From positions 62,001-126,000 of the forward strand of contig NZ_CAJYGQ010000012.1 of assembly GCF_913773635.1 (NCBI RefSeq): DNA of 64,000 nucleotides, read 5' to 3'. A program made the position numbers and the translations under genes. Source of the DNA: an uncultured Mucilaginibacter sp. Its GTDB lineage: Bacteria; Bacteroidota; Bacteroidia; Sphingobacteriales; Sphingobacteriaceae. Each line of letters opens with the position of its first letter. The stretch's first letter is position 1. The notes under the pieces were generated by a model. It ran no database searches. It had not been told where the DNA came from and saw nothing but the letters and a program-made list of their open reading frames with translations. Positions 1 to 9,005 of the stretch are shown piece after piece.

Positions 1-149
1 ATGTCTTTTATAGTATAGGGCTTAAACATATGTCCGCTGTAAAATTATGGTATTTAAATCATTTATGTAGTACATAAATCATAGTTCACTAATGGAAGTT
101 TGACTATTGAATAATGCTTTGCATTGACATTTAAGCGGGCAAATTATAG

Positions 150-157
150 TACTTTTG
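150..157 (+). promoter_or_regulatory. Possible -7 promoter element upstream of queE
   Basis: TACTTTTG fits the Bacteroidota -7 consensus TAnnTTTG and lies 41 bases before the queE start, a plausible distance. No TTTG element sits at the preferred 19-base spacing; the nearest TTG is at 124-126 with a 23-base spacer, so the assignment is tentative. The rest of 1-198 shows no gene. Confidence 0.35.
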
Positions 158-198
158 CAAGTTGAATTTTAAGCGTAAGTCATTGCGCATTAATTGTT

Positions 199-954
199 AT
201 GTTAAAGCTTGCCAAACTAAATAACAGGCCCGAAATTTTTCATTCCATACAAGGTGAAGGTAAAAATTTAGGCAAACCATCAGTTTTTATACGTTTATCA
301 TTGTGCAATTTATATTGTAAGTGGTGTGATACTGATTACACCTGGAATTGGGAAGGAACATCTTACACACATAACAATGAAGCTTTGCCAGGCTACCAGA
401 AGTTTGCTAAAGATGAGATGATGGCTCTTTTGAGCGATGACGAGATAAACAACATTGTGGCCGACTACAACTGTAAAAATTTGGTTATTACAGGTGGCGA
501 GCCACTTATTCAGCAAAAGTCGCTTATTTCATTGCTTCAATTACTGCGTAAAACCAACCCGCTTTACCATATTGAGTATGAAACTAATGGTACGTTTATT
601 CCTTTGCCTGAAGTAGATGCTTTGTCTGATCAATACAATGTTTCGGTGAAGTTATCAAACTCTGGGGTGGATTATGGCGAACGCGTTGTGCCCGAGGTAA
701 TAAGTTGGTTTGCAGCATCTCCAAAATCAAACTTCAAATTTGTTGTAGATACAAATGATGACCTGAATGAAGTTCAACAAATAATCTTTGATCATAAAAT
801 AAATAACGAAGCCGTGTTTTTAATGCCACAAGGCTCATCGGTTGAAAGTTTACAGCAAAAACAAAACTGGATTGTGGAGTTATGTAAACAGTATAATTAC
901 AACTATTCTGATAGGTTGCACATCCATATATGGGGTGCTAAACGCGGCATTTAA
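199..954 (+). CDS. queE: 7-carboxy-7-deazaguanine synthase QueE (radical SAM)
   Basis: Converts 6-carboxy-tetrahydropterin to 7-carboxy-7-deazaguanine in queuosine/preQ0 biosynthesis, a cytosolic radical SAM reaction. The 251-residue protein has the QueE-type cluster motif CX3CX2C (Cys36, Cys40, Cys43) in place of the usual CX3CX2C-with-Phi spacing seen after a short N-terminal strand, followed by a glycine-rich SAM motif (GGEPL near residue 100). An HSIQGEG motif near residue 15 is typical of the family. The ATG at 199 puts the cluster at the expected distance from the N-terminus. It stands alone: no queC, queD or folE is adjacent in this window. Identification is firm from the motif set; substrate assignment is by family. 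Confidence 0.9.
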   Translation: MLKLAKLNNRPEIFHSIQGEGKNLGKPSVFIRLSLCNLYCKWCDTDYTWNWEGTSYTHNNEALPGYQKFAKDEMMALLSDDEINNIVADYNCKNLVITGGEPLIQQKSLISLLQLLRKTNPLYHIEYETNGTFIPLPEVDALSDQYNVSVKLSNSGVDYGERVVPEVISWFAASPKSNFKFVVDTNDDLNEVQQIIFDHKINNEAVFLMPQGSSVESLQQKQNWIVELCKQYNYNYSDRLHIHIWGAKRGI

Positions 955-1031
955 ATTCATTCATCTGCGCTTAAGACTGTCGACTTCCAGCGTTTGTTCA
1001 GTCAATGTTAAGTGTAACGGAAATAGATAGT

Positions 1032-1096
1032 CAATTGGTATAAAAACTTAATGTTACAATTATGTTAAGTTATTGTATATTTATTATAACCAATTG
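1032..1096. repeat. Inverted repeat upstream of the secreted transglutaminase-like gene
   Basis: CAATTGGT at 1032-1039 and ACCAATTG at 1089-1096 are perfect 8-base inverted arms, each flanked by a TATAA/TTATAA stretch. The right arm ends 8 bases before the GTG start at 1105. It could be an operator pair or a chance AT-rich match. Confidence 0.3.
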
Positions 1097-1104
1097 TAAA
1101 TAGC

Positions 1105-2328
1105 GTGAAGGGTATAGTAGGGATGAGTTTTTTTGCTTTATGCTTTAAGTGTTTGGTTTTTACCGCTAACGCTCAGGGCAGGAGCATACCTATTAAACTT
1201 AATTTGTATAATGACCCCTTTGTTGCAACTGCCGATGCAAGTGTTCAAATAGCGGTTGATACCGTTTTAACACAAAAAGGTATTAAGGAATTTTATAGCA
1301 AAGTTAATTCATCTCAATACAAGCTCATTACTGATTCACTAATAGCCTATAAAAAGGAACATCAACTTAATGATTGGTTGTATTACCAGCTTGTAAGGCG
1401 TGTTGCTGAGCAAATAAGCCCTAAAAAGGAAAACTACCCTCGCTATACTTTATATAAATGGTTTTTACTTGCTAAAACCGGATATGATGCCAAATTAGCT
1501 GTAGCCAATAACAAGCTAATATTTTATGTTTACAATGATGAGGATATACGCGATATACCCTTTTTTATGATTGATGGTAAAAAGTATATGTGTCTTAATT
1601 ACCACGATTATCCAAAAACTGATTTAAATGAGGATGTGCCTTACCAGGTGAAGATTGAAGTGCCGGGGGCAACAATGGCTTTTTCATATGCCGTAACGCG
1701 TATGCCCGATTTTAAACCCGAAGCGTATTTTGATAAACAGCTGGCTTTTGTGTATGAGCATAAACAATACAGCTTTAAAATAAAGCTTAATAAAACGGTG
1801 GACAGCTTGTTTACAAATTACCCTGGCGTAAGCTTTAAAAGCTATTTTAATATACCGCTTACTAAAGAAACATATGGATCATTAATACCCTTATTGAAGC
1901 AAAATGTTAAGGGGATGGACGAGAAAAAGGGAGTTGATTACTTGATGCGTTTTACACGCTATGCATTTCTGTATGAAGATGATGAAGTAAGCTATGGGAA
2001 AGAGAAACGCATGTCGCCCGAGGAAACGCTTTTTAATACCTACAGTGATTGCGATGACCGTGCCGCCCTGTTTTTTTATTTAGTGAAGGTAATTTACAAC
2101 CGCCCAATGATTGCCTTGTTGTTTCCAACGCACCTTACCATTGCTGTGCAATTTGATAAACCGGTAGGGGGCGAGTCAATTATTTATAACGGTAAGGCTT
2201 ATTGGGTTTGCGAGCCTACGTTGCAGCCGGAAGATTTAAAAATAGGGCAGCTTGCAACTAAATATAAGCATCAGCCATTTGAAGTAGTTTATCAATACCA
2301 GCCAGAAGCTTACCCGAACGGTCTTTGA
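1105..2328 (+). CDS. Secreted protein with transglutaminase-like fold
   Basis: A 407-residue protein with an N-terminal hydrophobic segment ending near Ala-Asn-Ala-Gln (residues 20-24), consistent with a signal peptide and periplasmic or surface location. The C-terminal third carries the transglutaminase/cysteine-protease arrangement: Cys316 in SDCDDRA, His343 in THLTIAV and an acidic residue, Glu370, in WVCEPT, where Asp is more common. The N-terminal two thirds is not recognised; it is β-strand-like in composition. The start is GTG at 1105; an ATG at 1123 would shorten the signal sequence by six residues. It is monocistronic and convergent with the efflux operon. Enzyme activity (crosslinking, peptidase or none) cannot be read from the sequence. 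Confidence 0.6.
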   Translation: MKGIVGMSFFALCFKCLVFTANAQGRSIPIKLNLYNDPFVATADASVQIAVDTVLTQKGIKEFYSKVNSSQYKLITDSLIAYKKEHQLNDWLYYQLVRRVAEQISPKKENYPRYTLYKWFLLAKTGYDAKLAVANNKLIFYVYNDEDIRDIPFFMIDGKKYMCLNYHDYPKTDLNEDVPYQVKIEVPGATMAFSYAVTRMPDFKPEAYFDKQLAFVYEHKQYSFKIKLNKTVDSLFTNYPGVSFKSYFNIPLTKETYGSLIPLLKQNVKGMDEKKGVDYLMRFTRYAFLYEDDEVSYGKEKRMSPEETLFNTYSDCDDRAALFFYLVKVIYNRPMIALLFPTHLTIAVQFDKPVGGESIIYNGKAYWVCEPTLQPEDLKIGQLATKYKHQPFEVVYQYQPEAYPNGL

Positions 2329-2346
2329 TGTTAATATGTGTTAATC

Positions 2347-2376
2347 AAAACGGGCTGCATTAACGCGGCCCGTTTT
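2347..2376. terminator. Bidirectional terminator hairpin
   Basis: Arms 2347-2358 and 2365-2376 pair over 12 bases with one G-U wobble, and are A-rich on one side and T-rich on the other (AAAACGGGC and GCCCGTTTT). It lies between the convergent genes ending at 2328 (+) and 2392 (-) and can serve both. Confidence 0.75.
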
Positions 2377-2391
2377 GTTGTAAATTAAGTA

Positions 2392-5300
2392 TCAATGCGC
2401 TGTTTTTAAATCATTTGTAGTGATTTCTTTAGCCTCTTTTTTACCAAAGAAATAGTTCTTCATGTTCACGCGTATGAGGTACATACATGGTACCAGTATC
2501 AGCGTAATTATGGTTGCAAAGCCCAAACCAAATATCATTGTCCAGGCAAGCGGACCCCAAAAAGCTACGTTATCACCACCAAAGTGAATGTGTGGTTTAA
2601 AGTGGGTAAACAAGCCTACAAAATCGATATTAAAGCCAACAGCCAACGGAATTAACCCTAATATGGCGGCAGTTGCCGTAAGCAATACAGGTGTCATTCG
2701 GGTATGCCCTGCTTCAACCACAGCATCGTGCACGTTTGCTCCCTGGGCTATAAGCATATCGGTAAACTCAACTAATAAAATTCCGTTTCGTACCACTACA
2801 CCGGCCAACGCAATAATACCAATACCTGTCATTACAATTGACATAGTCATTTGGAACATACTCATACCCAGCAATACGCCAATAATACTGAAGAATATCT
2901 CGCTGATGATGATGAGAGTTTTTCCGACGGAATTGAACTGTAACATCAAAATGATAAGAATTAAACCAAAAGAGGTAAGTAACGCGCCGCCTAAAAAGGT
3001 TGCAGCCTCTAACTGATCTTCCTGCCCGCCGCCCTGGCGTATAATAATGTTATCGGGTTTTTTAAAGTTCTTTATTGCCGTTAAAATGCTTGCGTTTACA
3101 TCATTGGCATTATAAGGCTTTATAACATTTGATGATAATGTTAAAACGCGGCGTTGTTGTTTACGCTTAATGTTGCTAAAGGTATTAGTGTAACGCACAT
3201 CACTGAAAGCAGATACAGGTACCTGTCTTATAGCTCCACCTGTAGCTAAATCACGATAGGTAATTTTCATGTTCTGCAACTCTTCAATGCTGCTGCGCTG
3301 GCTTTCAAGCGCACGCACTTTAATCTGGTAGTCGTCTTCTTTGGTGTTTCTGAAATCAGCAGCTCTCCATCCAAATATTGCGGTAAGAAGGTTATAGTTT
3401 ATTTGCTGTGTTGAAATACCTTCACGATTTGCACGTTCTCTATCAATGTCAAAAATAATTACTGGCTTATCGCTTTCAATATCAGGTACTAGGTTTTCAA
3501 TACCGGCAATGTTTTGTTTAGCCAGGTAGGTTTTTAACCTGTTTCCTGTTTTTACAAGTGAATCCAAATCGTCTCCGGCAATTTCGATACTAATATCTTT
3601 TTGCACCGGTGGGCCTGCAGCCTCTTGTGTTACAGCAATCTGCACGCCCGGTACAATACCTTTAACGCCATCTCTTATTTTATTTAAAATTTCCTTAGTG
3701 TCTTTGCCGTCACGCTCACCAAACTTTATAAAGGCAACGGTTACCTTACCCTTGTTTTGATAATCGAGCTGGTCTTCATCTTGCGGGTCGGTAACGCTTT
3801 TTGTAACGTTTGATATGATTGACGTTACAATGTCTTTATCGGGTTCAACTATTTGCGACACCTTTTGCTCTACTTTTCTAGTAACCTCGTTGGTTGTAGC
3901 CTGGTCGGTACCAATAGGCAAGGTGATATATACATATGCAAAGTTGGGGTCTCCAGATGGGAAAAAGTTGGGCGTTTTACCCACAAGCCCGGTTAACACT
4001 ATAGCAAAAACAAATAAGCCTAGGGTTCCTAATAATATGGTAACAGGACGCTTAACAGCACGCTCAAGCCATTTAGCATACCAGCGCTGAAACTTTGGCC
4101 ATGTGTTTTTCTGAAACCTGTCGATAACTTTTAGCAGGAAGAAATGATTGATAAGGTAAAGTGCGATGATAAGCACCATAAAATTACCGAAGCCAACGTT
4201 TATAAGATAAGCTATGACCGTAGCAATGCTTAAATAAATGAGCGCACGTTTAGTAGCCTTATCAAATTTGGGGTTTTCATGTTCACCTTCATGGTGCGGC
4301 TTCATAAAGTCAACGGCAAAAACCGGATTCATGATATAAGCCACCACTAAGGAAGCAAGCAAAGTAATGATTAACGTAATTGGTAAAAAGAACATGAACT
4401 TACCGATTATACTATTCCAAAATGCCAAAGGAACAAATGGTGCAAGCGTGGTCATGGTGCCTGAAAATACAGGCATAAAAACTTCACCCGCGGCAATTTT
4501 AGCAGCCTCTTTAATAGGCACCTTCCCATTGTCAAAAATTCGGTGAGTATTTTCAATAACCACAATTGCATCATCAACCACAATACCCAGCGCCAGCAAG
4601 AATGAGAACAGCACAATCATGTTTAATGTAAACCCTATGGCAGGCATAAGCAAAAAGGCTATAAAGCATGATAGCGGAACCGAAAGCGCCACAAACAGCG
4701 CGTTGGTTGTTCCCATGAAAAACATCAAGATAACCGTAACAAGAACGAAACCAATGATGATTGTGTTAATCAAATCATCTAAAGTAGTTCGGGTTTTGTC
4801 GCTTTGGTCGCCGGTTACAGTAATGTTTAAGCCTTTTGGAAATGAGCTTTTCTTTTTCTCTTTAATCAGCGCAAATATTTTGTCTGATGCTTCAATCAGG
4901 TTTTCGCCCGAGCGTTTACTAACGTTTAAGGTAATTACGTTTTTAAATTTTGTATCGTTCGGTCCTTTTAAACGTGCAAAGTTCTCTTGCTCCAAAAATG
5001 AATCTTTTATTTCGGCAATGTCTCTTAAGTAAACAGGTTTACCCTGTGGGTTACGTATAATCATAGCCGCAACCTCGTCTGCACTTTTAAAGTCTTTTTT
5101 GATGTCTATACTACGGCGTACACCGTCAGACTTTATAGTACCGGTTGATGACAGGATGTTTTCATACCCTATAGCCGTATTAATGTCCTGAAAAGTAAGT
5201 TGAGCTGCGCTCATCTTATTAATATCAACGTTTACTTGTATTTCAGGAGTTAAGGCACCAATCTCATCAACCTTTGATATTTCTTTAAAGCCTTCAATTT

Positions 5301-5814
5301 CATCTTTCAAAACATCAGCATATTCTTTGAGCTTTTTCAGGTCATAGTCACCTGAAAGGTTCACGTAAAGAATAGGCAAATCGGCAACGTTAATGTCAGA
5401 TACAACCGGCTCCTTAAAATTATCATCGTTTTGAGGTAAGTCGTCTTTTGCTTTGTCTACGGCATCCTGTACATCAATCTTTGCATCTTTGGTATCAATG
5501 TTTGGCGTAAACTCGGCTGTAATAATTGATACGTTTTGTACGGAGTTTGAGGTAACCTTTTTTAAGCCTTTTAATGATTTAAGCTTCTTTTCAATTTGCC
5601 TGGTTACCAAGTTTTCAATATTCTGAGGTGACTGACCTGCGAAAGTTGTGTTGATAAAAATTTTAGGAACAGCAATATCAGGAAAATTTTCTTTTGGCAA
5701 ATTATTGTAACTGATGATACCCAAAATGGTTATCAGGAACATAAGTACGTAAATAGCCGTTTTATTATCTATGGCCCAACTTGAGGGGCCAAATTCTTTG
5801 TGTACATCTTTCAT
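2392..5814 (-). CDS. RND efflux pump inner-membrane transporter (HAE1/AcrB type)
   Basis: Proton-driven multidrug efflux subunit of 1140 residues, slightly longer than AcrB (about 1050). It has the RND layout: a first membrane helix near residues 15-35, a large periplasmic porter domain, a six-helix block, a second porter domain and a second helix block. The proton-relay Asp-Asp pair is visible in the fourth helix (GIVVDDAIVV). A hydrophobic insertion between the two halves (about residues 520-570) is extra relative to AcrB and accounts for most of the added length. It is the last gene of marR-tolC-MFP-RND (39 bases after the fusion protein) and would form the tripartite pump with those partners. 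Substrate is unknown; hydrophobic drugs or bile-like compounds are usual for the family. Confidence 0.92.
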   Translation of the reverse strand: MKDVHKEFGPSSWAIDNKTAIYVLMFLITILGIISYNNLPKENFPDIAVPKIFINTTFAGQSPQNIENLVTRQIEKKLKSLKGLKKVTSNSVQNVSIITAEFTPNIDTKDAKIDVQDAVDKAKDDLPQNDDNFKEPVVSDINVADLPILYVNLSGDYDLKKLKEYADVLKDEIEGFKEISKVDEIGALTPEIQVNVDINKMSAAQLTFQDINTAIGYENILSSTGTIKSDGVRRSIDIKKDFKSADEVAAMIIRNPQGKPVYLRDIAEIKDSFLEQENFARLKGPNDTKFKNVITLNVSKRSGENLIEASDKIFALIKEKKKSSFPKGLNITVTGDQSDKTRTTLDDLINTIIIGFVLVTVILMFFMGTTNALFVALSVPLSCFIAFLLMPAIGFTLNMIVLFSFLLALGIVVDDAIVVIENTHRIFDNGKVPIKEAAKIAAGEVFMPVFSGTMTTLAPFVPLAFWNSIIGKFMFFLPITLIITLLASLVVAYIMNPVFAVDFMKPHHEGEHENPKFDKATKRALIYLSIATVIAYLINVGFGNFMVLIIALYLINHFFLLKVIDRFQKNTWPKFQRWYAKWLERAVKRPVTILLGTLGLFVFAIVLTGLVGKTPNFFPSGDPNFAYVYITLPIGTDQATTNEVTRKVEQKVSQIVEPDKDIVTSIISNVTKSVTDPQDEDQLDYQNKGKVTVAFIKFGERDGKDTKEILNKIRDGVKGIVPGVQIAVTQEAAGPPVQKDISIEIAGDDLDSLVKTGNRLKTYLAKQNIAGIENLVPDIESDKPVIIFDIDRERANREGISTQQINYNLLTAIFGWRAADFRNTKEDDYQIKVRALESQRSSIEELQNMKITYRDLATGGAIRQVPVSAFSDVRYTNTFSNIKRKQQRRVLTLSSNVIKPYNANDVNASILTAIKNFKKPDNIIIRQGGGQEDQLEAATFLGGALLTSFGLILIILMLQFNSVGKTLIIISEIFFSIIGVLLGMSMFQMTMSIVMTGIGIIALAGVVVRNGILLVEFTDMLIAQGANVHDAVVEAGHTRMTPVLLTATAAILGLIPLAVGFNIDFVGLFTHFKPHIHFGGDNVAFWGPLAWTMIFGLGFATIITLILVPCMYLIRVNMKNYFFGKKEAKEITTNDLKTAH

Positions 5815-5853
5815 ATTAATATGATGTAAGGTGGTTGCCTATATGGTTTAGTT

Positions 5854-6951
5854 TTACTGCTGGGTTACCTTTACCTTGTCGCCGTCTTCAACATCGGTAG
5901 CTCCGTCAATAATCAACTGGTCGCCGGCCTTGATGCCTGATAAAATTTCAGTTTTCCCACTATAGGTTTTGCCAGCTTTAATAGTTGATTTTTTTGCAGT
6001 GCCGTTATTGATGATGTACACAAAATCGCCCTCCTCTGAGCGTTGTATAGCTTTAATAGGTATAACTATAGCATCAGATTTAGTATAATCGGCAATCTTC
6101 AAAATTGCAGTCATGTTAGGGCGCAAGCCTTTGCGTTCGGGTAGCTTTACCTCAACCGCAAAGCTGCGCGACGCCTGGTCAATTGATTTTGCGGCAAATG
6201 TTACCCTGGTTTCAACAGAATCTCTGGCATCCGGAACAAGAATTTTCACCATATTACCGGTATTAACACTTCTTGAATACGACTCTGGGACATCGGCCTT
6301 AACTTTTAAGTTTTCGGCATTTACTATGCGTATACCGTTTTGTCCTGGCTGTATTACCTGGCCAAGCTTTAGGTCCATTTGGTCTATGGTGCCGCTTATA
6401 GGAGCTATAATGCGCATTTGGTTTGCCTGCTGACGCAGTGCGGACAGACCTTTTTCGCTGGCCTCTAAAGTAGTTTTAGCTTGCAGGTATTGTACTTCGG
6501 TACCAATTTTTTGATCCCATAAAGCTTTTTGGCGCTGAAATAATGAGCGGTTAAGTGTCAGTTGTGCCTCGGCCTGAGCTATATTTTGTTTTACCACGCC
6601 ATTATCAAGCTGAACAAGCAATTGCCCGCGGCTTACGCGCTGACCTGCTTTGGCGTAAATTGCTGTAATAGTACCCGGCACCTGCGGATAAGCTACTACA
6701 TTGTCTTGGGCATCAATGCGTCCCTGTATTTGAACATAATTGACAAACTCACCAGTTTGAACCGGGAACACCCCAACCTCAACAGCTGCTGTGGAATCGG
6801 TATTACCAACCTCGGCTTGTAGCTTAGTTATTTTGGAGTTTAAGTCGGCTTGTTGTTTTTTCAATTCAGCAAGTTCGGCTTTCTTGTCTTTAGGTTTATT
6901 ACTGCAGGCCGCTAAAAAAAGCAGTACAGGTATGTATATAAATTTTTTCAT
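5854..6951 (-). CDS. RND efflux membrane-fusion (periplasmic adaptor) lipoprotein
   Basis: Adaptor joining the RND pump to the TolC-like channel. The 365-residue protein begins with a lipoprotein signal and lipobox LAAC (Cys at about residue 16), so it is probably anchored to the inner membrane by lipid. A short charged coiled coil follows (about 20-48), then the lipoyl half-motif with the PQVPG and G-Q-V-x-x-G-Q-L-L segments (about 90-115), an α-hairpin with LTLNR and QANQM helices, the second lipoyl half (IIAPISGTID), a β-barrel and a membrane-proximal domain. It sits 27 bases after tolC and 39 bases before the pump gene. Confidence 0.92.
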   Translation of the reverse strand: MKKFIYIPVLLFLAACSNKPKDKKAELAELKKQQADLNSKITKLQAEVGNTDSTAAVEVGVFPVQTGEFVNYVQIQGRIDAQDNVVAYPQVPGTITAIYAKAGQRVSRGQLLVQLDNGVVKQNIAQAEAQLTLNRSLFQRQKALWDQKIGTEVQYLQAKTTLEASEKGLSALRQQANQMRIIAPISGTIDQMDLKLGQVIQPGQNGIRIVNAENLKVKADVPESYSRSVNTGNMVKILVPDARDSVETRVTFAAKSIDQASRSFAVEVKLPERKGLRPNMTAILKIADYTKSDAIVIPIKAIQRSEEGDFVYIINNGTAKKSTIKAGKTYSGKTEILSGIKAGDQLIIDGATDVEDGDKVKVTQQ

Positions 6952-6978
6952 GATTTGTGTTCTATAGGTTGTGTTTGA

Positions 6979-8343
6979 TTATTGTATACGTCCGTATGCT
7001 TTCTCCAGGTCAACTTTACTTACCAGGGCATCATATAAACCTTGTATGTACTTGTTGTCGGCATCTTCAAGAGCCGTTTGGGCTTGGGTTACCTCAATGC
7101 TTGAGCCAACGCCTTGCTGATATTTAATTTTTGATACCCTTAGTACTTCGCGGGCAAGTTCCTGGTTTTTGCGTTGACTGCCAAGGGTTTGTAAGCCGTT
7201 GAAGTAAATTATTTTAGCCTGGTTTGCTTCAAGAGCCAATGCATTTTTAAGGTTTGACTGCTCATTTTTTGATTTCTGAACTGTTATTTCAGCCTGGCGC
7301 AGTTGATTGATGCGCTGACCTCCGCTAAAAATAGGTACGTTTAAACGCAGCCCTACATAACTTGCCGGAAACTGACTACTGTATAAATTGCCAAAAGTGT
7401 TATTTTGGTAAGATGATGTATAATTACCAAAGGCGCTTAATGATGGTAAAAACAAAGCCTTGGTACGTTTTATATCATATTCATACAGCTTTATTTGAGT
7501 TTCAGATAAGCCATATTCAATACGTTTTTTATAAAAAGTAGTATCAGTGCTTTCAGCAGTAGCAGATTCATCGAGTTTTACATCTGCCAGCTTATCTTTC
7601 AAAATTAAGTTATCATCAACGGGCATACCCATCTGAAATTTAAGAAGCTGATAGTTGAGTGCCAAAAGTCTTAATACATTTTCGCGCTGGGTTTGCAGCG
7701 AGTTGTATTGCACGGTTAAACGGTCAACATCAATTTTCTCAACAAAGCCTTGTTTGTTTTGGGCTGTGGTCTGATCCAATTGCTGTTTCAGCTGTTTTAT
7801 GTTTGCATCAAGCAGCTTCACCTGCTCATCACTTACCAAAACCTGGTAATAAGCCTTGGTTACATTTACGTTTACATCAATGCGGCTGCGGGTATAGTTG
7901 CGTTGCGATAGCTCTTTGTAAGTTTTTGAAGCTTTCACACCCACCAAAAAGCTGCCGTCAAAAATAAGTTGAGTAACATCTGCCGCTAAAGCCGACTGGT
8001 ATTTTACCCCAAACTTTACTGGAATAAACGAGCCGGGCTGCCCAATAAATTCACCAGGGATGAGTGTAGTAGGAATTTTAAGATAATCCTGGAAAGATGC
8101 ACTTCCATTAATTTGCGGCAAGCCGGATCCGATTACTTCCTTGATACGGTATTCTGCGCTTTTAACGTCTAATGCGGCATTTACCACAGAAGCCTGGTGC
8201 TCGTAAGCATAAGTTATACATTCATTGACACTGAAATTGTGAATTCCCTGCGCTTCGGGTGGTTGATTTTGACCCGAGGCCGTTTCAAAGGCTTGAAATC
8301 CACTAATCAGTAGGAGTACTGCTGTTAGTTTTGACAGATTCAT
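6979..8343 (-). CDS. TolC-family outer-membrane efflux channel
   Basis: Outer-membrane exit duct of the tripartite pump. The 454-residue protein has a Sec signal peptide (about 1-24) and two copies of the OEP repeat: long α-helical segments around residues 150-260 and 350-440 separated by short β-strand stretches such as YVGLRLNVPIFSGGQ, the typical strand entering the second helical repeat. The C-terminal helix ends in LEKAYGRIQ. It is the second gene of the operon; the 46-base gap to marR contains a palindrome that resembles the one upstream of marR. Confidence 0.92.
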   Translation of the reverse strand: MNLSKLTAVLLLISGFQAFETASGQNQPPEAQGIHNFSVNECITYAYEHQASVVNAALDVKSAEYRIKEVIGSGLPQINGSASFQDYLKIPTTLIPGEFIGQPGSFIPVKFGVKYQSALAADVTQLIFDGSFLVGVKASKTYKELSQRNYTRSRIDVNVNVTKAYYQVLVSDEQVKLLDANIKQLKQQLDQTTAQNKQGFVEKIDVDRLTVQYNSLQTQRENVLRLLALNYQLLKFQMGMPVDDNLILKDKLADVKLDESATAESTDTTFYKKRIEYGLSETQIKLYEYDIKRTKALFLPSLSAFGNYTSSYQNNTFGNLYSSQFPASYVGLRLNVPIFSGGQRINQLRQAEITVQKSKNEQSNLKNALALEANQAKIIYFNGLQTLGSQRKNQELAREVLRVSKIKYQQGVGSSIEVTQAQTALEDADNKYIQGLYDALVSKVDLEKAYGRIQ

Positions 8344-8351
8344 ATTTAAAG

Positions 8352-8394
8352 GTTGATATGCGTTGTAAATTGTGTTTGGTGTTGATATGTCAAC
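8352..8394. promoter_or_regulatory. Putative MarR operator between marR and tolC
   Basis: GTTGATATGTCAAC at 8381-8394 is an inverted repeat (GTTGA-N4-TCAAC) that overlaps the TGA stop of marR. It matches the palindrome upstream of marR (8870-8883) in 13 of 14 positions. A third partial copy, GTTGATATG, lies at 8352-8360. That two such close copies bracket the regulator gene suggests operator function; binding itself is inferred. Confidence 0.6.
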
Positions 8395-8848
8395 TATTTA
8401 TTGCTTCAGTTTCTTCGATGTTGTTGGCGCATTTGTCTAAAAGTTCAGTAAGTATCAGCTTTTCAGCAACAGAAAGATTTGAAAACATCCTATCATCCAT
8501 TTCGCCAACTTCTGCCGTGATTTTTTCTGTAAGCCAAAAGCCCTGTGCCGATAGTTTTACAAGTTTTTTTCGTTTGTCTTCCGAGTCGTTTTCTACTTTT
8601 AAAAAACCTGCTGATTGTAAAGAACTAACGGTCCTTAATACCGATGATTTGTCTCTTAAAAGTTCGTGTGCTATATCTTGTTGAGAGCAAGGCCCCAAAT
8701 GATGAATCACCATTAAAACGGGTATTTGCTCAACCTGAATTTGCATCCCTTCATTAGAAAAAAATCTGTTGGCTTTGTTACAAATAATTTTGTGCAAATG
8801 AAAAATTCTAAATAACAAAAGCCCCTTATTAAAATCACATTTCTTCAC
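8390..8848 (-). CDS. MarR-family transcriptional regulator of the efflux operon
   Basis: Winged-helix regulator of 152 residues, the usual MarR length. The N-terminal dimerisation helix (about 8-30) is followed by the recognition fold: CSQQDIAHELLRDKSSVLRTV (helix-turn-helix, about 54-74) and the wing with SEDKRKKLVKLSAQG (about 88-103). The start is GTG at 8848; no ATG upstream in frame fits better, and the next Met (residue 34) would cut away the first helix. It is first in the operon and probably represses it, using the palindrome that overlaps its own -33 element. A -7 box only four bases before the GTG suggests a leaderless or almost leaderless transcript. Confidence 0.88.
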   Translation of the reverse strand: MKKCDFNKGLLLFRIFHLHKIICNKANRFFSNEGMQIQVEQIPVLMVIHHLGPCSQQDIAHELLRDKSSVLRTVSSLQSAGFLKVENDSEDKRKKLVKLSAQGFWLTEKITAEVGEMDDRMFSNLSVAEKLILTELLDKCANNIEETEAINS

Positions 8849-8852
8849 CTCA

Positions 8853-8882
8853 CAAAGCTATAAATAATGGTTGATGTGTCAA
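8853..8882 (-). promoter_or_regulatory. Promoter of the marR efflux operon
   Basis: On the minus strand TTG (8882-8880) is followed by a 19-base spacer and TAGCTTTG (8860-8853), matching the Bacteroidota consensus TTTG-N19-TAnnTTTG. The -7 box ends four bases before the GTG start of marR. Confidence 0.65.
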
Positions 8883-8883
8883 C
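8870..8883. promoter_or_regulatory. Putative MarR operator over the marR promoter
   Basis: GTTGATGTGTCAAC has perfect 5-base inverted arms (GTTGA/TCAAC) and covers the -33 element of the marR promoter, the expected place for an autorepressor. A near-identical copy lies at 8381-8394. Confidence 0.65.
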
Positions 8884-9005
8884 TAAAATTTGGTGCAACA
8901 AATATTTTATTACTGTTACATGTCAATAGATGGTATTCCTTGTGTGCTAATTTTGGTGAATTAAAACAAATCCACTTGTATATGATTGCGTATAAAAAAG
9001 GTTTA

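Noticed and set aside
2588..3016. 142-codon plus-strand frame inside the RND gene
   Set aside because: Antisense shadow of a well-supported efflux-pump gene.
8871..9005. Longer start for the membrane protein at 9006
   Set aside because: It would begin inside the MarR operator and adds residues with no membrane-protein character.
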